A DNA stretch of 7,622 nucleotides, from NCBI GenBank assembly GCA_050122535.1, contig JASFIT010000222.1, positions 1-7,622 on the forward strand, written 5' to 3'. This DNA is from JASFEQ01 sp050122535 (GTDB taxonomy: Bacteria > Desulfobacterota > DSM-4660 > Desulfatiglandales > HGW-15). Shown here in pieces: positions 1 through 5,117 of this stretch. The translations under genes were made by a program, and so were the position numbers. A model generated the notes under the pieces. It searched no databases. It saw only the letters and a list, made by a program, of their open reading frames with translations, and was not told the DNA's origin. Positions within the stretch are counted from its first letter, which is position 1. Each line of letters opens with the position of its first letter.

Positions 1-1106
1 CCGAACCAGACGAGGTTGATCCCGAATGCCTGGATCACAGGGAGCACGATCGGGATCACGATGAGGACGATGGGTATCCATTCAAGGGGCCAACCCAAGA
101 TGAAGACGAGTAACAGGACAATCAAAATGATCCCTGTTGGTCCAAGTCCAAGTCCGACGAGGGCCTTGGTAATCATGGCTGGAGTTCCAAGGCGCGTGAA
201 GACAGCCCCGAAGAAATTGGAGGCTCCGACAAGAAAGACGACCATGCCGGTCACCTCCAGGGTCTGCAACCCTGCCTTATAGAATCTGGCCCACGTGAAT
301 CGACGGTATGCCAGGATGAGAATAAATGCCCCGAATGCGCCCATGGCAGCACCTTCTGTTGGGGTAGCCCAGCCGAACAGGATACTCCCCAGACACGCCA
401 TGACCAGTCCTGCGGGAGGTATGAGACCCCGGCTAAGCTCCCACAGGATAAACGCAAAGGAACTCGCCCGCTCTTCCTTGGGAAGAGAAGGACCTACATG
501 AGGCTGGATGCTGCTGCGCACCAGCGCATACCCACCGAAGAGCCCGGCCAGCAAGAGGCCGGGCAGTATGGCCGCCGCGAACAGGTCTACCACTGACACA
601 CCCACGACGGGCCCCATGACTACCAGCATGACGCTCGGAGGAATCAGGATGCCGAGGGTCCCGCCTGCAGTGATAATTCCAGCCGACATGCGCACGTCGT
701 ATTTGCACTTATTCATAGTCGGCGCGGCCATCACGCCCAGGAGCACGACCGATGCGCCAACTATCCCGGTGGCCGTAGCAAAAATCGCTGCAGTCAATGC
801 CACTGCTAAATAAAGGGACCCACGCACCGGTGCTAGGAGCAACTGGAATGCCTTGAAAAGGCGCTCCATCAGCCCCGCCTGCTCCAAAAGCAGTCCCATA
901 AGAAGAAAGAGCGGCACCGCCGCCCAGAGCGGGTCCTCCATGAGCGAGAAGTATTGATACACCATCAGGTCGAAGACGCGAATACCAAAACCGATGTATC
1001 CAAACACCAGGGACATAATAATGAGAGTGAATGCAATGGGGAAACCGGCGAACAGCGCCACTGAAAGGACGCAGACGAAAACCAGACCGAGCATCTCCGG
1101 ACTCAT
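1..1106 (-). CDS. dctM: TRAP transporter large permease DctM (3' end beyond window)
   Basis: Large membrane subunit of a TRAP transporter, the inner-membrane channel protein that couples solute uptake to an ion gradient. The minus frame is open from the ATG at 1106 to the left edge with no stop, giving about 368 residues of a family usually near 420-450, so only the C-terminus is missing. The product is almost entirely hydrophobic helices. Family-typical stretches are visible: FATATGIVGA near residues 109-118, AGGTLGILIPPS near 147-158, and GWATPTEGAAMGA near 245-257. The GTLGILIPPS and ATATGIVGA forms resemble the branch annotated as mannitol/chloroaromatic-compound TRAP permeases; that subfamily label is from memory. 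The start is fixed by a strong GGGGAGGAG ribosome-binding site at about 1112-1120 and by the ATGA overlap with the dctQ stop, which implies translational coupling. Family assignment is very secure; the substrate is unknown. Confidence 0.96.
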   Translation of the reverse strand, partial: MSPEMLGLVFVCVLSVALFAGFPIAFTLIIMSLVFGYIGFGIRVFDLMVYQYFSLMEDPLWAAVPLFLLMGLLLEQAGLMERLFKAFQLLLAPVRGSLYLAVALTAAIFATATGIVGASVVLLGVMAAPTMNKCKYDVRMSAGIITAGGTLGILIPPSVMLVVMGPVVGVSVVDLFAAAILPGLLLAGLFGGYALVRSSIQPHVGPSLPKEERASSFAFILWELSRGLIPPAGLVMACLGSILFGWATPTEGAAMGAFGAFILILAYRRFTWARFYKAGLQTLEVTGMVVFLVGASNFFGAVFTRLGTPAMITKALVGLGLGPTGIILIVLLLVFILGWPLEWIPIVLIVIPIVLPVIQAFGINLVWF

Positions 1107-1621
1107 GGCCGCTCCTCCCCCCGGAGGAACACATGCAGGTTCTTCAGGAACTCGGAGATCCCCTGAAGGAGCAAAAACACGATTGCCAAAACCATCACCA
1201 TCTTCAGCGGATAGATGGGAGGCATCCACGCGCTCGTGATGGCCCGCTCCTTTTCTAGCCATGAGTCATATGCGAACTTCCATCCGAACCACAAGAAGAT
1301 AGACATCCCTGGGAAAAAGCAGATGATATAGAAAACGGCGTTCACAGCCGCCTTGGTCCGGGCCGACCACCTGTCAGAAATAAAGTCAATGGCGATATGA
1401 CCACCACGGTAAAGCGCGTAGACCGCGCCCATCATGCCCAAGACGCCGTTGATCATATAACTGGTGTCCATCGCCCAAATCGTGGGAGCGATGAATAACT
1501 TGCGGACAAACACCTCATAGACGAGAACGGCCATGAGAGGAATAAGTAGCGGGAAACAAATCCGTGCTGTCCACACAGTAATGCCGTCCAGAACCTTTAC
1601 AATCCTCTCTAGTGCAACCAT
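1103..1621 (-). CDS. dctQ: TRAP transporter small permease DctQ
   Basis: Small integral membrane subunit of the same TRAP transporter, 172 residues, the usual size. Four hydrophobic segments can be seen, at about residues 17-38, 50-67, 90-112 and 135-153. The conserved DctQ core is present: a Trp before the second helix (PTIWAMDTSY) followed by YRGGHIAIDF, with the family's conserved His. The C-terminal WMPPIYPLK followed by a LLLQG helix is typical of the mannitol/chloroaromatic branch, matching the adjoining DctM. Its TGA overlaps the dctM ATG by 4 bases, so the two permeases are probably translationally coupled. The start at 1621 has only a weak, distant GGGGTGA at 1631-1637. A long structured spacer of 413 bases separates it from dctP upstream in transcription, which may lower permease expression relative to the binding protein. 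Confidence 0.95.
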   Translation of the reverse strand: MVALERIVKVLDGITVWTARICFPLLIPLMAVLVYEVFVRKLFIAPTIWAMDTSYMINGVLGMMGAVYALYRGGHIAIDFISDRWSARTKAAVNAVFYIICFFPGMSIFLWFGWKFAYDSWLEKERAITSAWMPPIYPLKMVMVLAIVFLLLQGISEFLKNLHVFLRGEERP

Positions 1622-1710
1622 TATGAGACTTCACCCCATATCCGAGACGTGCGCACCGATCATTCGGTCCCGTCGTATCTCGATATCGTTATTCACTCGC
1701 CTTCGCGCGG

Positions 1711-1740
1711 ATGCCCCGCGGCTTGCCACGGGGAGGAAGC
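1711..1740. repeat. REP-like palindrome, copy 1
   Basis: The stem CCCCGCGG (1714-1721), loop CTTG, and CCACGGGG (1726-1733) form an 8-bp hairpin with one C-A mismatch (1719/1728). It shares its leading ATGCCCCGCG and a preceding CTTCGC with a second copy exactly 140 bases to the right, in the same orientation. The CCCCGC-CTTG-GCGGGG layout resembles REP elements mobilised by RAYT transposases in deltaproteobacteria; that comparison is from memory. Confidence 0.6.
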
Positions 1741-1772
1741 GAAAGGCGACCGCGCCGAAGCCCTGGCGCCCG

Positions 1773-1799
1773 TCCTCCGCAGTAGCCTGCTACGGAGGA
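1773..1799. repeat. strong hairpin with a 3-base bulge
   Basis: TCCTCC (1773-1778) pairs with GGAGGA (1794-1799), and GTAGC (1782-1786) pairs with GCTAC (1789-1793), leaving a GCA bulge and a CT loop. This is an 11-bp dyad. There is no adjoining T-run on either strand, so it does not look like a rho-independent terminator. It sits between the two REP-like palindromes and may belong to the same composite intergenic element. Confidence 0.6.
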
Positions 1800-1850
1800 T
1801 GGAAAGGCGGGTGCTAAGCTACGGCGCAGTTCAGCCTGGCTTCGCCAAAG

Positions 1851-1880
1851 ATGCCCCGCGCCTTGGCGCGGTGTGCTTCA
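1851..1880. repeat. REP-like palindrome, copy 2
   Basis: CCGCGCC (1856-1862), TT, and GGCGCGG (1865-1871) form a perfect 7-bp stem. Compared with copy 1, the pair G1721-C1726 has become C1861-G1866, and the C-A mismatch of copy 1 is a C-G pair here. The stem is therefore kept while its bases change. It has the same orientation as copy 1, 140 bases apart, with a shared CTTCGC a few bases upstream. Confidence 0.6.
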
Positions 1881-1916
1881 CTTTAGGTTGCCTCCGTCTC
1901 GTTCGCATCCTCATTT

Positions 1917-2011
1917 GGCATGCCGATGCCGCGGCGCCGGGGCAACAAACACTCCGCTCAGGTGCAGCTTTAGAATAGCAATACTGGACCGCCCCGGGCG
2001 CCGCGCATGCC
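1917..2011. repeat. long imperfect inverted repeat just downstream of dctP
   Basis: The left arm (1917-1943) reads GGCATG, then a 7-base insert, then CGCGGCGC and CGGGGC. The right arm (1991-2011) is nearly its reverse complement: GCCCCGGGCGCCGCG then CATGCC. The arms flank a 47-base spacer. The left arm alone also contains a 16-base near-palindrome at 1928-1943. In the transcript this structure starts about 24 bases after the dctP stop. It could block 3' exonucleases or partly terminate transcription, but no T-run follows, so a classical terminator is not supported. Confidence 0.55.
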
Positions 2012-2034
2012 ACTGATCCTTCTGGACCCTGGGC

Positions 2035-3174
2035 TTACTTCTTTGCGCCCACCTCCATCAGAAAGACGGAGCTCTTAAGCGATGCCGTCCACCATGGGCG
2101 GATCAGATCAGCGTACTCACGCTGGGAATCGAGTACTTTCTTGAAGAAGGGGTCGCTTTTGTACTTTGCCAGCACCTCGTTAACCGCCTTTGTGTACGCC
2201 TCGAAGATGTCCGGGGGCACATCGTGCACCTTGACCCCGTGCTTCTCTTTGGCCTCTTTCAATAAAATACCGTTCTCGTTAATCAGCCGGAACAGGGTGT
2301 GCAGACAAGTTGACTGAGCGCTGATTTCGATCATCTTTTGGAATTCCGGCGTAAGCTTATTCCAGAAATCCTTATTGATCACCATCGCCCACGACGAGAT
2401 GGGGAAATGTGCGCCCTGGAGATGGTAATGTTTCCATATCTGCTGGAAACCCAAGGGCATATCGTCGTAAGGGCTTCCCCACTGCGCACCGTCGATCACG
2501 CCCCGCTGCCCCGCCGGGAGGATTTCACCGCCAGGCAAAAATGTCGCCGGAACACCGATCTTCTTCCAGGTCTCGGCCACGAGACCCGGGCCTGACCGAT
2601 AGCGGCGTTTCTGAAGATCCTTCAGGCTATTGACTGGCTTAGCAAACCATCCGACGCTGAGGGGACCGTGGAAGCCCAACGGAAAGCACACCACGTTCAT
2701 CTTGATAATGTCGGTGAAATACTCATTAAGAAGCTCGCGGCCTGGCCCCGAAATCAGCCACGCCATATGCGCGAACTGGTCTATCCCCACGTCGCTCCCG
2801 CCACCAGCAGGCGGCGCGCCGAACAGGGCTCCCGCCATGTGCTTTCCCGCAAAATACTGGAGATACGTGGCACCTGCTTCCACCAGCCCGGTTTTTACCG
2901 CATCTGGGATCCGTTTCGTTTCGACGATTGCGCCAGCCGGCAAAGCCTGTATGTCAAAGCGTCCTCCCGACATGGTCTTAACCGCCTCGCCGAACCTAGC
3001 CACCGATTGATATGATAGGCTGACATTTGGCGCGGCTGCTTGCACCCGCATTTTGATGACGTCGGCGGCATTTGCCGACGGCGTGCACCACTCGCCTACG
3101 CCCAGAAAAAGAAATACCGTGGGTATCACCAGAAAAAGAACAATAACCATATCCCTCATTTTTCGCCAACTCAT
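2035..3174 (-). CDS. dctP: TRAP transporter periplasmic solute-binding protein DctP (TakP-like)
   Basis: Periplasmic binding protein that captures an organic acid and delivers it to DctQM. The start at 3174 (MSWRKMRDM) is chosen because GGAGGT at 3181-3186 lies six bases upstream and because it gives a clean signal peptide: positive N-terminus, hydrophobic core at residues 10-26, and an ANA cleavage site at about 36/37. An in-frame GTG at 3222 would add 16 residues ahead of the signal and is less likely. The mature protein of about 343 residues has the normal family size. Characteristic segments are YRSGPG (192-197), with the Arg position that usually contacts the solute carboxylate, and LPGGEI...QRGVIDGAQWGSPYDD (213-238), which places it in the TakP/mannitol-chloroaromatic branch that binds 2-oxo or aromatic acids. 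The exact ligand is not inferable. It follows the CoA-transferase by 121 bases through a duplicated leader. Confidence 0.95.
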   Translation of the reverse strand: MSWRKMRDMVIVLFLVIPTVFLFLGVGEWCTPSANAADVIKMRVQAAAPNVSLSYQSVARFGEAVKTMSGGRFDIQALPAGAIVETKRIPDAVKTGLVEAGATYLQYFAGKHMAGALFGAPPAGGGSDVGIDQFAHMAWLISGPGRELLNEYFTDIIKMNVVCFPLGFHGPLSVGWFAKPVNSLKDLQKRRYRSGPGLVAETWKKIGVPATFLPGGEILPAGQRGVIDGAQWGSPYDDMPLGFQQIWKHYHLQGAHFPISSWAMVINKDFWNKLTPEFQKMIEISAQSTCLHTLFRLINENGILLKEAKEKHGVKVHDVPPDIFEAYTKAVNEVLAKYKSDPFFKKVLDSQREYADLIRPWWTASLKSSVFLMEVGAKK

Positions 3175-3186
3175 AATGTCACCTCC
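3175..3186 (-). promoter_or_regulatory. dctP ribosome-binding site
   Basis: GGGAGGTGACATT precedes ATG on the minus strand, a near-perfect Shine-Dalgarno six bases from the start. It decides the start at 3174 over the GTG at 3222. The same 16 bases, from the start codon back through GGGAGGTGACATT, recur 63 bases upstream. Confidence 0.85.
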
Positions 3187-3228
3187 CCGATAAAGGTTAA
3201 TAAGAAGCTGCCTTGGTTTCACCTTTCG

Positions 3229-3237
3229 TCAATCCAT
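3229..3237 (-). CDS. possible Met-Asp-stop leader mini-ORF upstream of dctP
   Basis: The upstream copy of the duplicated start region keeps a perfect Shine-Dalgarno (GGGAGGTGACATT) and ATG, but the third codon is TGA, so it encodes only Met-Asp. It is in frame with dctP; without that TGA, dctP would gain 21 residues. Ribosomes could load here and terminate at once, then reinitiate or block. This may be a regulatory start-stop element or just a decayed duplicate. The sequence is certain; the function is speculative. Confidence 0.35.
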   Translation of the reverse strand: MD

Positions 3238-3295
3238 AATGTCACCTCCCAGGTATAAGGTTAATAAAAAACTGTTTTGGGTTCAGTTTTCGCTT

Positions 3296-4525
3296 TTAAA
3301 TGACTTCCTCTTCTTTCAGTGCCTCGATTTCGCCCTTTGCCACCCCAAGCAGCTTGGTCAGAATCTCCTCGGTATGTTGTCCGGGAAAGGGCGCTGATTT
3401 AGAAAATCCTGCCTCTAGTTCCGTCATCTTAATGGGAAACCCGGCAACCTTTAGCCCTGTCTTACCGCTTAACGGATGAATCACTTCTTGAATCATGTTT
3501 CGTGCTTTCAATTGAGGGCTCTCTAATACATCCCGAAATTCGGGAATGTCATCACAAACCACCTTCTTCTCTCTCAAGCGCGTTAAAGCCTCCTCTTTGG
3601 TCAGGTCTTTGAGCCAACTGTTCACGATTTCCTCTACATCATCTGAATTCTTGTATCGGCCTTGTTGGTCTTTAAATCGGGGGTCTTCCTTTAGATCCTC
3701 CCTCCCCATGGCTTCAAGAAATGCATTCCACTGTGCATTATTGGCCACACAGATAATGATAAAACCGTCTTTCGCTTCATAGGCATTCCATGGTGCCAGG
3801 CGGGCCAACCTATTTCCCATCCTGGTCGTGACCCCCATGGATATGTTCACGTCTAAGGCCTCATCGGTGGTCATGGAAAAGCAGGCATCCTGCATGGAAA
3901 TGTCTATCCTCTCTCCTATACCTGTCTTTTCTCTAGATAGCAAGGCCGTCAAGATCCCAACGGTAGCATATAGTGCTGGAATCATGTCTCCAATCCATGC
4001 GCCGCATCGTACAGGCGGTTCACCCGGAAAGCCTGTAATGCCCATGATACCGCTCGTCGCCTGAATCGTAAGATCAAAGGCTGTGCGATCTTTAAATGGT
4101 CCATCCTGCCCATAACCGGCGATTGAACAATAGACGATTTTTGGATTCATGCGCTTCACGCTCGGATAATCAAAACCCAGACGCTCCATCACGCCGGGAC
4201 TGAAATTCTCGATGAGAACGTCGCTCTTCTCAATCAAACGCTTAAGGATCTCTTTGCCTTTATCCTTTTGAAGATTTAAGAACATGCTCTGCTTCATACG
4301 ATTGCGCTTCAGATATAGAATGGAAAGATCTTCATCGTTTTCCATGGCAAAGCTGACGCCTTCAGAGCCTGCAAACGGTGGATTCCATCGGCATGGATCG
4401 CCAATTTGGGGCCTTTCGATTTTAATGACTTCAGCGCCCATGGCGGCAAGGTTAAGCGTCACAAAAGGGCCTGCCAAATAGGCCGTCAAATCAATAACCC
4501 GTATACCCTCTAAGTGCCTTTTCAT
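3296..4525 (-). CDS. CaiB/BaiF family (class III) CoA-transferase
   Basis: Cytosolic enzyme that moves coenzyme A between carboxylic acids, as in formyl-CoA/oxalate, carnitine, bile-acid or benzylsuccinate CoA-transferases. The 409 residues match the family. The N-terminus is classic: LEGIRVIDLTAYLAGP (5-20), GAEVIKIERP (30-39) and GDPCRW (42-47). NRMKQSMFLNLQ (75-86) and VLIENFSPGVMERLGFDY (103-120) follow. The catalytic Asp expected in this family is probably D180 in GAWIGDMIPALYATVGIL. The start at 4525 has GGAGG five bases upstream (4531-4535). It lies between the acyl-CoA ligase and the TRAP genes, so it probably activates the imported acid or recycles CoA from a product. Family assignment is secure, but these enzymes vary widely in substrate and no specific donor or acceptor is claimed. 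Confidence 0.95.
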   Translation of the reverse strand: MKRHLEGIRVIDLTAYLAGPFVTLNLAAMGAEVIKIERPQIGDPCRWNPPFAGSEGVSFAMENDEDLSILYLKRNRMKQSMFLNLQKDKGKEILKRLIEKSDVLIENFSPGVMERLGFDYPSVKRMNPKIVYCSIAGYGQDGPFKDRTAFDLTIQATSGIMGITGFPGEPPVRCGAWIGDMIPALYATVGILTALLSREKTGIGERIDISMQDACFSMTTDEALDVNISMGVTTRMGNRLARLAPWNAYEAKDGFIIICVANNAQWNAFLEAMGREDLKEDPRFKDQQGRYKNSDDVEEIVNSWLKDLTKEEALTRLREKKVVCDDIPEFRDVLESPQLKARNMIQEVIHPLSGKTGLKVAGFPIKMTELEAGFSKSAPFPGQHTEEILTKLLGVAKGEIEALKEEEVI

Positions 4526-4608
4526 GATTCCCTCCAGAGAAATTGTGTTCCTACTTAGTTTTTTGTAATGGGTTTTATGGTTGTGAAAAGATATCTTGCT
4601 TTAAATGG
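4526..4608. other. AT-rich leader of the CoA-transferase gene
   Basis: Non-coding and clearly more AT-rich than its surroundings. Apart from the GGAGG ribosome-binding site at 4531-4535, I see no convincing promoter, terminator or riboswitch. It lies between a decayed gene end and the CoA-transferase start, so a promoter here is plausible but not demonstrated. Confidence 0.5.
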
Positions 4609-4785
4609 TTAGGCGCTTATATAGAGTTTAGTGAGGACAAATTCCCGATGGCCGAGGGCTTCGGTCGCTGTAAACCGACCATTGCACGTGCGCACCATCA
4701 ACTCTATCAACTTGTCCCCCGCTTCATCCAGGGTCATCTCCCCCTTCAGGATGGCTGAGACATCCAGATCAATGTGCTCACTCAT
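4609..4785 (-). pseudogene. C-terminal remnant of a UxaA-family (altronate/galactarate dehydratase-like) protein
   Basis: A 58-codon minus-strand frame whose product looks like the extreme C-terminus of UxaA/GarD-family sugar-acid dehydratases: MSEHIDLDVSAILKGEMTLD (1-20), then EAGDKLIELM and EALGHREFVLTKLYISA (42-58). Family members end with a similar pattern: M.D.ID.NAG.I..GE.T..E.G, a helix, then ALGHREFV. Intact proteins have roughly 380-500 residues, so nearly everything is missing. The frame stays open upstream only to 4818 and is then closed by TAA at 4819-4821. Upstream lies a transposase-like remnant on the other strand, so an insertion or deletion may have removed the front. There is no good ribosome-binding site before the ATG at 4785. 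UxaA genes often sit near TRAP transporters, so an intact ancestor would fit this cluster. The family call is from pattern memory. A short expressed protein is an unlikely alternative. Confidence 0.65.
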
Positions 4786-4920
4786 CCTTGCGTGTCTTTT
4801 CCATAGGAACCCCCCTTTTTAGGGGCGTATAAGTTTGAGGAGAAAGTTGTTAAGTTAAAGGACTTATACTCACGAAAGGCGATCAGGTCAATCAGAATGG
4901 GACTTAGTGAGGGGGACGCC

Positions 4921-4934
4921 CTCAAAATTTTGAG
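4921..4934. repeat. perfect 14-base palindrome
   Basis: CTCAAAATTTTGAG is a perfect dyad lying inside the transposase-like remnant. It could be an operator-like site or part of the old element; it may also be chance in an AT-rich stretch. Confidence 0.35.
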
Positions 4935-4935
4935 T

Positions 4936-5079
4936 TGAAAAGCTGTTAGAGTAGGGATGGTTGCGAATACATGTACTGAATTAGCCAGGTGTCTTGGCAT
5001 AAGCGGTCCCAGAGTCGGATACTCGGTGGAGAAGGGCGAAATCATTGTGTACGAGAACAATTATCGACTAATCGAATAA
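4936..5079 (+). pseudogene. C-terminal remnant of a probable REP-associated (RAYT/IS200-like) transposase
   Basis: This is the only credible coding trace on the plus strand. From ATG 4957 it reads 40 codons ending in TAA at 5077-5079: TELARCLGISGPRVGYSVEK is a helix-turn-helix-like segment, followed by GEIIVYENNYRLIE. This closely resembles the C-terminal tail of RAYT (TnpA_REP) transposases, which carry a LARxLGIS...V..GE..A.E pattern after the Y1 HUH nuclease domain. The frame continues upstream through KAVRVGM to a TGA at 4936-4938, where the family often has Trp (a WAVRELGM-like motif), so one G-to-A change may have broken it. The HUH nuclease domain (HxH and catalytic Tyr) is absent, so it cannot be active. 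The match is from memory and moderate. RAYTs mobilise REP palindromes, and REP-like repeats occur in this window at 1711 and 1851. Confidence 0.5.
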
Positions 5080-5117
5080 GAATCTTAGAATTGTAAGGGC
5101 GTCCCACTATCCATACC

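Larger units (their letters stand above)
1622..2034. other. GC-rich non-coding spacer between dctP and dctQ, rich in palindromes
   Basis: This 413-base stretch holds no credible gene. Frames open on either strand here encode Arg/Ala/Pro-rich, low-information peptides with no recognisable motif. It is instead crowded with dyad symmetry: two similar REP-like hairpins (1711-1740 and 1851-1880), a GCGCC/GGCGC hairpin at 1752-1769, a strong hairpin at 1773-1799, and a long inverted repeat with arms at 1917-1943 and 1991-2011. It lies inside an apparent transporter operon. The position matches known cases, such as malE-malF in Escherichia coli, where REP sequences after a binding-protein gene stabilise the upstream mRNA and lower downstream expression. 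That role here is inference. Confidence 0.8.
3172..3292. repeat. imperfect 63-bp tandem duplication of the dctP leader
   Basis: Unit 1 (3172-3234) and unit 2 (3235-3292) begin with the same 16 bases, CATAATGTCACCTCCC on the plus strand. They then share AAGGTTAATAA and a diverged tail with about 18 of 25 matches ending in TTCG. On the transcribed strand each unit reads a TTATTAACCTT box, then a GGGAGGTGACATT Shine-Dalgarno, then ATG. The offset of 63 bases is exactly 21 codons. Divergence outside the boxes suggests an old duplication in which the Shine-Dalgarno/start block was kept. Confidence 0.85.
4786..5117. other. stretch without an intact gene between ligase and UxaA remnant
   Basis: Besides the transposase-like remnant it holds a short weak hairpin (CCCCT 4812-4816 / AGGGG 4821-4825). 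The minus strand has a 92-codon open frame (4782-5060) whose peptide shows no known motif and which is explained as the antisense of the remnant. No terminator with a T-run follows the ligase stop at 5118. The ligase and CoA-transferase genes may therefore still be co-transcribed across about 590 bases, or the latter may have its own promoter. Confidence 0.5.

Noticed and set aside
251..1134. Several short minus-strand open frames (251-457, 433-708, 709-1134) that could suggest a frameshifted gene
   Set aside because: They are out-of-frame shadows. The true dctM frame is open without interruption from 1106 to the left edge and has all family motifs, so there is no frameshift.
1649..1978. A 109-codon plus-strand frame in the dctP-dctQ spacer
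   Set aside because: Its content comes from GC-rich palindromes; it has no ribosome-binding site and no protein-like motif.
3222..3224. GTG at 3222 as the dctP start
   Set aside because: It adds 16 residues before the signal peptide and lacks a good Shine-Dalgarno, whereas the ATG at 3174 has a perfect one.
4812..4825. CCCCT/AGGGG hairpin near the UxaA remnant, considered as a terminator
   Set aside because: The stem is only five pairs with no following T-run on either strand.
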